The position numbers were made by a program, and so were the translations under genes. Below are positions 34,460 through 43,266 of a stretch of 64,000 nucleotides of DNA, piece after piece (position 1 is the stretch's first letter; each line of letters opens with the position of its first letter). This DNA comes from Lachnospiraceae bacterium (lineage in GTDB: Bacteria; Bacillota; Clostridia; Lachnospirales; Lachnospiraceae), in contig VSND01000015.1 of assembly GCA_009774145.1 (NCBI GenBank), positions 1-64,000 on the forward strand, given 5' to 3'. A model generated the notes under the pieces. The model worked only from the letters and a program-made list of their open reading frames with translations, was not told the DNA's origin and made no database searches.

Positions 34460-35013
34460 TGAAACGCAGAATCAGGCATCTGTCTGAACATACACCGCAA
34501 AAATGCGATTTCTTCTTATTGGATACCAATATTTTAATCAAACTGTTTTTTCCCGTCGGATTTGATAACAGGAATAAGCCTTATGAAGATTATTATAAAA
34601 AACTTCTTTCATCAAAATGCACCCTGGTTTTGACTTCCGTTCAGGTGTCGGAATTTATCAATCGCTGCATACGCATACAACATAATCTTTATATTACAGA
34701 ACATCCTGACGCCTGCGATTTTAAAAAAGATTACAGAATTACAGAAAACTATGCAATAAGTATGAAAGCCATTTTGGAAATACTTAAATCCAATATATTG
34801 ACCAGGTTTACAATTATGAATGACGATTTTTCCAGTATAGATCTGAATCAGATAATCAACTATAATTTTTCTTTTGATTTTAACGACGCATTTCTGGCCT
34901 CTTTTGCAAAATTACATAATTATATGATTCTAACAGACGACAAAGATTTCTCCAGTTATACCTCCGGTCCCGATATTATCACAAATAATAAAGCTTTGTT
35001 AATGTTTTCATAA
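34456..35013 (+). CDS. PIN-domain nuclease, third gene of the ATPase-STAS-PIN unit
   Basis: About 185 residues. Acidic catalytic set: Asp in FFLLDTNILIKLFF, Glu in VSEFINRC, Asp in FDFNDAFLASFAK and Asp in MILTDDKDFSSY. This is a complete PIN RNase site. The ATG at 34456 overlaps the STAS stop by 4 bases. It is probably the effector that is held inactive or released by the ATPase-STAS switch; that role is inference. AT-rich like the other two genes and unlike the flanks. Confidence 0.75.
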   Translation: MMKRRIRHLSEHTPQKCDFFLLDTNILIKLFFPVGFDNRNKPYEDYYKKLLSSKCTLVLTSVQVSEFINRCIRIQHNLYITEHPDACDFKKDYRITENYAISMKAILEILKSNILTRFTIMNDDFSSIDLNQIINYNFSFDFNDAFLASFAKLHNYMILTDDKDFSSYTSGPDIITNNKALLMFS

Positions 35014-35559
35014 CATTTTACAAGAAGAAGTAACCTCTCTTCTCACATAAACGCACACCTTCCGGCAGTGTCCTTCTGCGTCCGTCCTGCCCTCATGCAG
35101 CCCTTCCTGCCGAAAGCCGCAGACTTCAAACAGTCTGCGGGACGCCGTATTGTCTTCCAGAATATGCGAGCAGATACAGTTCAGATGAAGTTCCTGAAAA
35201 GCCCAGGAAATCAGCGTCTCTACCGCATCCCGTCCATAGCCTCTGCCCCGGAACATTCTCAAAATCTTGATCTGGATCTGTGCCGTTTTGTTACCGGTAT
35301 CTATATCTGAGAGCATGATAATTCCCAGCCCCTCCTCCGGTTTTTCCCGAGCCGCAATGATCCGGCGCAGACCGTCGGAAGGCACCGGCAGAAGGCAGGA
35401 ACGGTACGCCGGATGCATACCGGCTGACAGGCTTTGATACCCCTTTGTCACCTTGACGATCTCCGGATCCCGGCTTAAGTTCAGGAGCATCCCCAGATCC
35501 GGTCTCTTTGCTGCCCGGAGGATTACTTTACCGCCTGTAATGCTCATATGTTCTTCCAT
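35008..35559 (-). CDS. GNAT-family N-acetyltransferase
   Basis: 183 residues of RimJ/RimL type: ILRAAKRPDLGMLLNLSRDPEIV, QIQIKILRMFRGRGYGRDAVETLISWAF (acetyl-CoA loop RGRGYG), LNCICSHILEDNTASRRLFEVCGFRQEG. Transfers an acetyl group to a protein or small amine; the substrate is unknown. The 3' end overlaps the convergent PIN gene by 6 bases. Confidence 0.85.
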   Translation of the reverse strand: MEEHMSITGGKVILRAAKRPDLGMLLNLSRDPEIVKVTKGYQSLSAGMHPAYRSCLLPVPSDGLRRIIAAREKPEEGLGIIMLSDIDTGNKTAQIQIKILRMFRGRGYGRDAVETLISWAFQELHLNCICSHILEDNTASRRLFEVCGFRQEGLHEGRTDAEGHCRKVCVYVRREVTSSCKML

Positions 35560-35844
35560 TTATCCCACTCCCGCATCTGTTATCACCGTCTCTGAATACG
35601 GATTACAGATAATAACATAGCAGAAAACGACTGCTTTTGCAATCATCCGGTCCTCCCTCCTCCATACCACACCGGATTGCCTGTCCAAAAGGAGCATCTT
35701 CCTGCATCGAAGCGTCCGGAAAGAACCACACAGCAGCGGAAAAACCGCTTCCGTTTTTGATCTCATTATGATATAATTCCATTACAAGAGAGACTCCACA
35801 GAATCTGCGGATCTCAATATCAATAATTATGGGGAGAATCAACT

Positions 35845-36684
35845 ATGAAACAGAAAATCAGCTTTTTTATGTCCATGATTTTATGCTTCTGCATGCTCTG
35901 GGGAAGCGGCACATCGGTCAAAGCGGCGCAGACACAGCTTACCAGTCTGACGTTCGATGCGGATTATTATTACAATACCTATCCGGATCTGCAGGCTGCC
36001 TTTGGTCATGACTACAACCAGTTATACCGTCATTATCTGGACTCCGGTCTGGCGGAAGGACGGTCCGGCAGCGCAGAATTCAACTGTCTGGTATACCGGA
36101 ACAATTACCCCGATCTGCAGGCGTCTTTCGGGGATGATTACCGTGCCTACTGTGTTCATTACGAGACTTATGGAAAAGCGGAAGGACGAAGCGCGACAGG
36201 AGACGGCATGGGGCTGTCAGCTCCGGCAGAAGCTCCCGTCAGCACGCCTCTGGGGAGTTATACAACTGCCTACAGCGCCGGTTCTTCACGGGCAACCAAT
36301 ATCGCGCTTGCGGTATCCAGAATCAACGGCGTGGTGGTCCAGCCCGGCGAAAGCTTCTCTTTCAGCACTGCCATTCTGCCGAGAACTTCTGCCAACGGAT
36401 ATGTGGAAGCGCCTACCATTGTGAATAAGAAATACGTTCCCGGAATTGGCGGGGGCATCTGTCAGGTTTCCTCTACGCTGTACGCTGCCATGTTAACCGC
36501 CGGTCTGCCCGCTACCGAGCGTCATCCTCATTCTCTGCAGGTTGCTTATATTCCGGAAGGAATGGATGCGACGATCTCCGGCACTGCACTGGATCTTAGA
36601 TTCACCAATATCTTTGCAGAGCCCCTTCAGATCCAGGCAGCTGCAGATCAGGGTACGCTGACGATATCCCTGTACAGACTGTAA
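35845..36684 (+). CDS. Secreted VanW-family protein with N-terminal YPDLQ repeats
   Basis: 279 residues. Signal peptide (MKQKISFFMSMILCFCMLWG, cleavage near KAA-QTQ). Two tandem ~40-residue repeats follow: YYYNTYPDLQAAFGHDY...HYLDSGLAEGRSGS and LVYRNNYPDLQASFGDDY...HYETYGKAEGRSAT. The C-terminal VanW domain has NIALAVSRINGVVVQPGESFSFS, GGGICQVSSTLYAAMLTAGL and RHPHSLQVAYIPEGMDAT. VanW proteins are linked to cell-wall functions, with no defined activity. GGGGAGAATCAACT precedes the ATG. Confidence 0.85.
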   Translation: MKQKISFFMSMILCFCMLWGSGTSVKAAQTQLTSLTFDADYYYNTYPDLQAAFGHDYNQLYRHYLDSGLAEGRSGSAEFNCLVYRNNYPDLQASFGDDYRAYCVHYETYGKAEGRSATGDGMGLSAPAEAPVSTPLGSYTTAYSAGSSRATNIALAVSRINGVVVQPGESFSFSTAILPRTSANGYVEAPTIVNKKYVPGIGGGICQVSSTLYAAMLTAGLPATERHPHSLQVAYIPEGMDATISGTALDLRFTNIFAEPLQIQAAADQGTLTISLYRL

Positions 36685-36731
36685 GCAGCAAAAATCCCGC
36701 TGCCAGATAAACAATGGCTGAATAAAAGCAG

Positions 36732-36763
36732 AAGGCGCTGTCACCGGAAAGGGACAGCGCCTT
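36732..36763. terminator. Hairpin between convergent genes
   Basis: Perfect 11-bp stem AAGGCGCTGTC / GACAGCGCCTT with a 10-base loop; a likely bidirectional terminator for the VanW gene and the NAD-kinase-like gene. Confidence 0.65.
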
Positions 36764-36865
36764 AAGTTTATGCTGCTTCTCCAGGAAGGGCCCCTGAACG
36801 ATCATTCAGAAAATTTCCGAATCGACAGAAAACCTCATGTCTGTATCCCCCCTATCATATTCCTG

Positions 36866-37792
36866 TCAGACCGCCAGCACCCCTCTTTTCGGCGCAATGT
36901 CTATCAGAACCTCCGTTCCCGCGTTAAATTCAACGGCATCCTTTTCCATTCCGTCGGAAAAGACCACGCCGTTTTCCGGCATCTGGGACAGAATCCGAAA
37001 GGAGTCCCGCTCTGCAAGCCTTCCATATACAATATCCGCCCGGGTCCTGCGGCTGGGAAATGGTTCCCGGACCACAAAGGTCAGCACTCTCTCCTCCCAT
37101 GACGGACCCCGGTCTGAAAGGCGCATGCCCCCGAAACACTCTGCGATCCCGGAAGCCTGAGCCATGACGGACCGGTACCATCCGCTGGAGCCAAGACCTG
37201 TGGAAATGATGATCCCGCTGGAGGACTGATTTTCCTTCCGCCCATTCCAGGCGATCTCATATCGGGCAGATACATGCGTCCTCTGGCCCACAAACAGATC
37301 GTTGACCGCCAGCATCGTCTGACCGTCCCGGGTCCTGGCCCTGGCCATGGTAATCTCCCGAAAGCTGCCGGAGCCCTTCAGCGTCCTTTGAAGAACGCGT
37401 TCTGAATCGCCTGCCTCGAACGGAAGCAGAACCCCGTCCCATCTGGCAGGTTCGGGATTGATGCCAATCAGCGGCTGACCGTCCAGATATTTGAGGATAT
37501 TGGCCACCAGCCCGTCCTGCCCCACAGCAATCACGATATCCTGCGGACCAAAGATCATGTTCGGAAGAAAGTCCCGGTCGATCTTCTGAATCCGTGCATA
37601 TTTTTCCGCTGCCTGCATCACCGAAGACACAGCCTTTCGGTATGCCTCCTCTTCTTTGATATAGTCTGAAAAATCCGCGCCCAGATGCTCGATATAGAAT
37701 CTGGCCTGTTCCGCTGTGTTATATTTGCGGATCAGCTCCTCCAGCCTGGTTTTTCTGGTGACCAGAACCGCCTTGTTCATTCCCCGTTCCAT
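36866..37792 (-). CDS. NAD kinase-like protein of an SPFH operon
   Basis: 308 residues. NAD-kinase fold motifs: DIVIAVGQDGLVANILKYLDGQPLIGINPEP (diphosphate-binding GxDG-type loop), AVNDLFVGQRTHVSARYEI, and SSSGIIISTGLGSSGWYRS. Somewhat divergent from housekeeping NAD kinases and located with an SPFH gene, an association seen in several bacteria where the pair is thought to act in nucleotide or membrane stress. AAAGGAGG precedes the ATG; 99 bases separate it from the SPFH gene upstream. Confidence 0.75.
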   Translation of the reverse strand: MERGMNKAVLVTRKTRLEELIRKYNTAEQARFYIEHLGADFSDYIKEEEAYRKAVSSVMQAAEKYARIQKIDRDFLPNMIFGPQDIVIAVGQDGLVANILKYLDGQPLIGINPEPARWDGVLLPFEAGDSERVLQRTLKGSGSFREITMARARTRDGQTMLAVNDLFVGQRTHVSARYEIAWNGRKENQSSSGIIISTGLGSSGWYRSVMAQASGIAECFGGMRLSDRGPSWEERVLTFVVREPFPSRRTRADIVYGRLAERDSFRILSQMPENGVVFSDGMEKDAVEFNAGTEVLIDIAPKRGVLAV

Positions 37793-37891
37793 GATGTCCT
37801 CCTTTTTGCCGCTTCCGCTATTCCCCCGCTGCCCGTCTCTGCATCTTCCCCGGACAGCCCTTCCTCTGCAAGACGGTTTCCCGTTCTTTTC

Positions 37892-38908
37892 TTAAGCGTC
37901 GGTCAGCGCGCTTAACAGATCCGGCGACACGTTCAGCGTGCCGATTCTGCCGGCCTTATCGCCCATCTCCAGAAACGCCCTTGCGATCAGTGCGCGGCTG
38001 TCCATTCCGCTGATGGCCAGCGCCTTTACAATCTCTTTATCCACACCGGCAAAGGTTTTAAGAAGCGCCTCGGAATCATAGGCTCTGGCGTCGGATTTTT
38101 TCCTTTCGTTCTCCGTCTGCAGATCCACCAGTCTGCAGTTCTCTTCTTCCAGACGGATTTCATCTGCAATCCTGCGCGCATCCAGTTCCGCCTGCTTCTC
38201 CTGCACCAGCCGCTTCATCTCCATCTCCTTTTCCCGCTTTTCCTTCTGCTTTTCCGCCACACGAATCTCGGTATTCAGTTCATTTTCCTTCACGTTCCGC
38301 TCCTGCTCGATGGCCGCGTTCCTGCGCTTATAGATGGCATCGTCCTGCTGCTTCAGGATCTCCTCCCTGGCTGCCGCCTCCAGCGCCTTCCTGGTATCGC
38401 TGCGCGCCAGAACTCCCAGGATGGACACAGAGACCAGCTCCAGGCCGAAATCCCTCAGCGTCTCATCCTCCTTCATCTCTTCCCGCAGAGCTCCCGCCAG
38501 TTCGTCAGCAGATACAATCGCTTCCCGCACCGTCTTTCCGCTGATGAATTTCGTGATGCACACTTTCACCAGATTCAGCACACGTCTGGACATCTTCTGT
38601 CCGGCTTCCGTCAGGGCCGCTGCATATTCCTTCTTTCCCTTATAAGAAAAATCCACCATCCTGGACGCCCGCTCATAATCCGTAATGATATAGGAAATAT
38701 CCCCCTGCACGCTGACACTCTGAAAATCCGCGGTCATCAGTTCGTCAAATGCAAACCCGGTGTCAAATGCCGTGGCCGGAATCACGGTCATGCTCGTATT
38801 CATCGTATTGTAAAAAAATGACAGTCCCAGCCCTTTCTGTACAATCTTTCCTTTCCTTACTTTCATTACATATTCTGTCGGCTCAAATTTTTTGTACGCA
38901 ATTCCCAT
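37892..38908 (-). CDS. SPFH/Band 7 domain protein
   Basis: 338 residues. N-terminal SPFH domain (YVMKVRKGKIVQKGLGLSFFY, SVQGDISYIITDYERASRMVDF) and a long charged coiled coil at about 190-270 (EQERNVKENELNTEIRVAEKQ...). No transmembrane segment. SPFH proteins assemble into large membrane-bound scaffolds. First gene of a two-gene operon with the NAD-kinase-like protein. GGAGGACGATC precedes the ATG. Confidence 0.85.
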   Translation of the reverse strand: MGIAYKKFEPTEYVMKVRKGKIVQKGLGLSFFYNTMNTSMTVIPATAFDTGFAFDELMTADFQSVSVQGDISYIITDYERASRMVDFSYKGKKEYAAALTEAGQKMSRRVLNLVKVCITKFISGKTVREAIVSADELAGALREEMKEDETLRDFGLELVSVSILGVLARSDTRKALEAAAREEILKQQDDAIYKRRNAAIEQERNVKENELNTEIRVAEKQKEKREKEMEMKRLVQEKQAELDARRIADEIRLEEENCRLVDLQTENERKKSDARAYDSEALLKTFAGVDKEIVKALAISGMDSRALIARAFLEMGDKAGRIGTLNVSPDLLSALTDA

Positions 38909-39332
38909 GATCGTCCTCCTTTTCTGTTATTATCTTTTTGATAATTTCATTTCCCCTATGATACTATCAAAATAATAATATGTCAAGTGATATTTTCGAT
39001 CCATGAACAGATTTTCGGATCTGTTGAATGATATAACAATCCTTTGCGTTAAAAACCATGACAGGCGAAGCACGATAAATATCATATCAACTGTTATCCG
39101 CAGCTTTTGGATCGTGCTTATGTGCAGTATTATTATCCTTTCTCTATTCATTAACTTTATGTGGGAAAAGGATGATATACCGTTGCACAGAACAGACAGA
39201 TGAGCAGATGAATCTGCCCGTTACCAGAGAATCTGACCCGCAGAGCCGGTCACACGCAGCCGTTCAGAGCATGCGGTGACCGGCCTCTTTGACCAGTCCG
39301 GTTTTCCCGGAGCCCCTTTTTATCAGTCTTTC
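38909..39332. other. Gene-free stretch with one hairpin
   Basis: About 420 bases, AT-rich in the first half (probable SPFH promoter area). At 39245-39284 GCCGGTCAC and GTGACCGGC form a stem next to CTTT, a likely terminator for the minus-strand MATE gene or for either side. The open frames here lack ribosome sites and family features. Confidence 0.45.
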
Positions 39333-40667
39333 CTAATACCCGTACCGCTTTCGCTTCCCGGTAAGGAACAGGAACGTAACTCCTGCCGCCAGAACCTCCG
39401 CCGCCACGATGGACATCCAGATCCCGTCCACAGCCCAGAAAAGCGGGAAGATCAGAACTGCCAGACACTGGAACACCAGCGTTCTAAGAAAAGAGACCAG
39501 GGCAGAAGTAAGCCCGTCACCAAGGGCAGTAAAAAAGGAAGATCCAAAGATCGCAAAACCGGAACACAAAAAGGAACAGGAAAAGAACCGGAATCCGCGG
39601 ACCGTCAGTTCCATCAGATCCGGATCATATCCGGCAAACAGATACGACAGGGGTCTGGCCAGAAGCTGTCCGGCGGCAAACATCAGAACCGCAGACCCGC
39701 CCACCAGCAGATGACTCTTTTTCAAAAGCCCGCCCAGCTCTTTCTGATGTCCTGCTCCATAATGATAACCGATCACCGGCGCGCTGCCCACAGAATATCC
39801 GATAAACACCGCCTGAAAGATCAGGCTTACATACATAAGAACCCCGTAGGCCGCGATTCCGTCTTCCCCGGCGTATCTCATCAACTGTATATTATAAAGC
39901 ATGCTGACCAGCGACATGGAGATATTGCTCATCAGCTCAGAGGAACCGTTGGTGCAGGTCCTGACCAGCGCCCTCAGATCCGGACGGCCGTTTAATCTCA
40001 CCAGCTGCAGAAGGCTCTGGTTCTTCCGTCCAAAATAGAAAAGCGGTATCACGCCGCCCACAAACTGGCTGAAAGCGGTGGCTGCCGCCGCGCCTTCCAT
40101 CCCCCAGTGAAATACCGCTACAAACAGCGCATCCAGAATGATATTGGCGACACCGGCCGCCACGGTCACATACAGTCCCGGCTTTGGCTTTTCCGCCGTG
40201 ACAAACAGACACTGAAATTCATACTGCAGCACATAGAACGGAATCGCCGGCAGAACAATCCTTCCATACCGGACGCTGTCTTCCAGAAGCTGCCCCTCGG
40301 CTCCCATAAGAGAAGCAATAGGACGGATCCCCACAAAGCCAAATAAAGCCAGCGCCACGCCGCACACTATGGAAGTATAGACAATCAGCGAAAACAGCTC
40401 GTTGGCTTTTTCTCTTCTTCCTTCTCCCAGTGTCTTTGCGATCAGCGCGCCTCCTCCTGTACCGAACATAAAACCCGCACAGCCCAGGATCATCAAAAAC
40501 GGCATGATAAAATTCACCGCCGCAAAAGGAGTCTTTCCTGCAAAATTGGATACAAAAAAACCGTCCACCACACCATAGACCGAGGTAAACACCAGCATGA
40601 CGACGGACGGAAAGGTAAAGCGCAGAAGGCGCCCATACGTAAAATGATCCGATAAGCGGATCTTCAT
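39333..40667 (-). CDS. MATE-family efflux transporter
   Basis: 444 residues, 12 membrane segments: FTFPSVVMLVFTSVYGVVDGFFVSNFAG, FMFGTGGGALIAKTLGEGRR, and GYSVGSAPVIGYHYGAGHQ after the midpoint. Similar in type to the MATE at 13.6 kb but a separate paralogue. Its ATG overlaps the MarR stop by 4 bases, so it is co-translated with and probably repressed by that regulator. Confidence 0.9.
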   Translation of the reverse strand: MKIRLSDHFTYGRLLRFTFPSVVMLVFTSVYGVVDGFFVSNFAGKTPFAAVNFIMPFLMILGCAGFMFGTGGGALIAKTLGEGRREKANELFSLIVYTSIVCGVALALFGFVGIRPIASLMGAEGQLLEDSVRYGRIVLPAIPFYVLQYEFQCLFVTAEKPKPGLYVTVAAGVANIILDALFVAVFHWGMEGAAAATAFSQFVGGVIPLFYFGRKNQSLLQLVRLNGRPDLRALVRTCTNGSSELMSNISMSLVSMLYNIQLMRYAGEDGIAAYGVLMYVSLIFQAVFIGYSVGSAPVIGYHYGAGHQKELGGLLKKSHLLVGGSAVLMFAAGQLLARPLSYLFAGYDPDLMELTVRGFRFFSCSFLCSGFAIFGSSFFTALGDGLTSALVSFLRTLVFQCLAVLIFPLFWAVDGIWMSIVAAEVLAAGVTFLFLTGKRKRYGY

Positions 40668-41119
40668 GGCATATCCCCCGCTTTCATCGTTTTTGCCTTT
40701 TCCCCAAGCGCGGTCAGAAAATGTTCCGTCAGCTCCAGATATTTCTCCACATCCGCCTCCGGCCAGGAAGCAAAGATCTCATTTTCTGCCTGCATGATCC
40801 GTTTCGCCGTCCGCTCTGCCAGCTCTCTTCCCGCTTCCGTCAGACAGACCTTCTTATGTCTGGAACCGGCAGGCTCCAGATAGATTATCCCCTCTGCCTC
40901 CAGTTTCCGGATGGCGGAATTGGCCGTCTGCTTGCTCATGCCGGAATACCGGCAGATATTCTGGAGCAGACAGCCGTCTCCCTGATCGCAGATCGTATAA
41001 AGGATGATCATCGCACTGTCTGACAGACCAAGCTTCAGAGCCATCTCATGGTAGACCGCATCCATCTCGCCCAGTAAATAATTAAAACGTTTCATAACTT
41101 TAGAATCCGGTTCTCTCAT
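40664..41119 (-). CDS. MarR-family regulator of the MATE pump
   Basis: 151 residues: LSDSAMIILYTICDQGDGCLLQNICRYSGMSKQTANSAIRKLEAEGIIYLEP, with the wing RHKKVCLTEAGRELA. Winged-helix repressor with helical dimer ends. AGGTGCAGGATG-type leader; two GTACGA...TCGTAC operators lie 17-55 bases upstream. Regulates itself and the downstream pump. Confidence 0.88.
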   Translation of the reverse strand: MREPDSKVMKRFNYLLGEMDAVYHEMALKLGLSDSAMIILYTICDQGDGCLLQNICRYSGMSKQTANSAIRKLEAEGIIYLEPAGSRHKKVCLTEAGRELAERTAKRIMQAENEIFASWPEADVEKYLELTEHFLTALGEKAKTMKAGDMP

Positions 41120-41135
41120 CCTGCACCTCCATATA

Positions 41136-41174
41136 GTACGAAATCATACCTCGCATTATAGTACGATTTCGTAC
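41136..41174 (-). promoter_or_regulatory. Two MarR operator repeats
   Basis: GTACGAAATCATAC (41136-41149) and GTACGATTTCGTAC (41161-41174), 25 bp apart, each an inverted repeat of GTACGA around two bases (the first with one mismatch). They lie directly upstream of the MarR-MATE operon. Confidence 0.75.
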
Positions 41175-41199
41175 CATTGTCAACCTTTGTTTTCCAAAA

Positions 41200-41574
41200 A
41201 CCCGGGAGGAACTGCAGAAAGAACGGATTGCCTCTCTTGTGGATTTATCTTCCGGCATGGCGCAGGCAGTGGCCATCCTGTCAGCAAAAACCCGGACAGA
41301 AGGCGAAGCACGGATCCTGGAAAGCGAGATCCGCATGGATAAAGGGCACTGCGGGGACTCGGAAAGCATTGCCGGAAGAGAAGAAAAACTGTCAAAACTG
41401 CAGCAGCGGGCTGACAGCCTGACCGCAGACATTATGAAACTGGCAGAGGATACTGCGGACAGAATCAGCGAAAGCCATAAAACCGCAGAAAAAGAGCCAT
41501 CCGATTATTTTCGATCGAATGGCTCTTTACCTGTCAATCTGAAGTTTCACCTTCATAATCCCCTTTCAAGATGA
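41200..41574 (+). pseudogene. Possible coding remnant, charged coiled-coil-like
   Basis: An open frame reads KTREELQKERIASLVDLSSG, then AQAVAILSAKTRTEGEARIL and EEKLSKLQQRADSLTADIMK. The composition is protein-like (Ala, Glu, Lys, Leu in heptads) but there is no start codon with a ribosome site and no known family. Probably the inner piece of a lost gene. Low confidence. Confidence 0.3.
41491..41528 (+). terminator. Hairpin terminator
   Basis: 10-bp perfect stem AAAGAGCCAT / ATGGCTCTTT; works in either direction because A- and T-rich ends are part of the stem. Confidence 0.6.
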
Positions 41575-41579
41575 TTTCC

Positions 41580-42098
41580 GGCTTATACCAGATTGTATGG
41601 ATCCACGGTTCTGTTCTCATCCTCTGTTCATGCCCGGGAAAGGATCAGCACTTCTGCTTTTTGTTCGGACACCTTCTTTCCTTAACGAAAATCGCCGTCC
41701 GTATCGCTGACATTCAGATCGTTCCCAACCATGACCAAAATCTTATCTTCCCATTGGACCTTCCCTCCATTTCCAGAGACTTTTATGTGTCTCTTTCTTG
41801 TTGGTGTCTTTATATTACAATATCTTTTTCAGTTTGTCAACTGTTTTCTGAAAATTTATTTGTTTTTTTATTATTATCTGTCATGCAGTTTCTTCTGTTT
41901 CCGAATGCTGTGTCACTGCACTCAGTATCAAATGTTCTGCATCTGTATGAATAGCTGGAGTGCTTCACCGGAAAATATTCGGGTGCTTTTGGGGACGGAC
42001 GTTTCGATATCGGGCTTCTCTGTTACACGTCTCAAATCTGGAACCGGTTCGGATACGCTTGAAAAAAAGCAGTTGCTTTAGTATAATGAAATTGTGGC
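41580..42098. other. Gene-free AT-rich stretch
   Basis: About 500 bases of T-rich sequence on the plus strand with no convincing ORF. It probably contains the Rpn-gene promoter near its right end. No repeat or RNA recognised. Confidence 0.3.
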
Positions 42099-43139
42099 AT
42101 GGATAAGAGTTTAACGAAACACCTGCCGTATATTCACGCAGAAAGGCGGTGGATCCCATTGAGAGCAGATACAATTACAAAGGATTATGTAAAAGATGCG
42201 GGAGTATTTGCCGACATTTTCAATTACTATATTTATGGTGGGCGTCAGGTAATTCTGCCGGAGCAGCTTATGGAGCGTGATTCCACTAAAATTGCACTGC
42301 CATATGGTGCGGTTGGTGCTGTGGTTCCCGTTCAGAAATTCCGTGATGTGCAGAAACTGTATGCCGCAATGACAGATGGAAAGATGCAATATGTCCTTTA
42401 CGGCGCGGAGAATCAGACAGAAATCCATTATGCGATGGCTGTGAAAAACAATCTTTATGATGCGTTGGAATACGCAGGGCAGGTGGAAGAGGCGGCGAAA
42501 TCACACCGGAAAGAAATGAAGCAGAGAAAAGAGAAAGGGAAAACGTCTGCTGAGAAAGGCAGGAAAATACCAGATGCAGGTGAATTTTTAAGTGGTTTTT
42601 GGGCAGAAGACAAACTGATCCCATCTATTACGGTAACTATATTTTTCGGTTCAGAAGAATGGGATGGACCGCTAAGCCTGTTTGACATGATGGATTTGTC
42701 AGACCCGGATGTGCTGGCCTGCATGGATAATTACCATATGCGGCTGATTGCCCCGGCGCAGATGTCGGATGAAGAAATTATGAAGTTCCAGTCCAGCCTG
42801 AGGGAGGTCATGCTGTTTATCAAGTATTCGAAGGACAAGGAAAATTTAAGCAGAGTACTGACAGCCAATGAAGAGCGTTTCCGGGAAGTGGAGCGCAGAG
42901 CGGCGGATGTGATTGAAGCAATTACCAATTCGGGTATAAAATATAAGAAAGAGGACGAGGTGGTTAATGTGTGTCAGGCAATTCAGGATATGAGAAAAGA
43001 ATCTGAACAGAAGAAAGCGATGGAAATAGCCGGAAAATTGCATGAAATGGGACTTGATACAGAGAAAATTGCGCAGGCAGTCGGTTATGCTGTGGAAACA
43101 GTTAAGAGATGGCCCGGACTTTCGGATGACAGTATGTGA
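42099..43139 (+). CDS. Rpn-family recombination-promoting nuclease (PD-(D/E)XK, transposase_31 type)
   Basis: 346 residues, or about 326 from a TTG at 42160 that has AAAGGCGG upstream and begins like family members (RADTITKDYVKDAGVFADIFNY). N-terminal nuclease domain with GGRQVILPEQL and SITVTIFFGSEEWDGPLSLFDMMD; C-terminal helical region ending in an HTH-like IAQAVGYAVETVKRW. Rpn proteins cut DNA and promote recombination, and some are now tied to antiphage defence. It is a single gene with its own terminator. High copy number in Lachnospiraceae genomes is typical. Confidence 0.8.
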   Translation: MDKSLTKHLPYIHAERRWIPLRADTITKDYVKDAGVFADIFNYYIYGGRQVILPEQLMERDSTKIALPYGAVGAVVPVQKFRDVQKLYAAMTDGKMQYVLYGAENQTEIHYAMAVKNNLYDALEYAGQVEEAAKSHRKEMKQRKEKGKTSAEKGRKIPDAGEFLSGFWAEDKLIPSITVTIFFGSEEWDGPLSLFDMMDLSDPDVLACMDNYHMRLIAPAQMSDEEIMKFQSSLREVMLFIKYSKDKENLSRVLTANEERFREVERRAADVIEAITNSGIKYKKEDEVVNVCQAIQDMRKESEQKKAMEIAGKLHEMGLDTEKIAQAVGYAVETVKRWPGLSDDSM

Positions 43140-43213
43140 AAAGCGTATCGGAGAACCGGAATCAGAATTATACAGTTGTCGTAATCCGTCAGATTTAAAT
43201 ATAGTAACAGTGT

Positions 43214-43255
43214 CAGAGCATATAGAAATTCAAAATCTATATGCTCTGTTTTTTT
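43214..43255 (+). terminator. Intrinsic terminator
   Basis: 13-bp stem CAGAGCATATAGA / TCTATATGCTCTG followed by TTTTTTT; ends the Rpn gene. Confidence 0.85.
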
Positions 43256-43266
43256 CTGAAACCGCA

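Noticed and set aside
35603..35842. 79-codon minus-strand frame before the VanW gene
   Set aside because: No ribosome site, no recognisable domain, lies in the VanW promoter area.
39003..39203. 66-codon plus-strand frame with one hydrophobic stretch
   Set aside because: No ribosome site; an equally long frame lies on the other strand; AT-rich chance ORF.
41580..42098. Coding sequence in the AT-rich stretch before the Rpn gene
   Set aside because: Open frames there are Phe/Leu/Cys-rich chance translations of T-rich DNA with no start signals.
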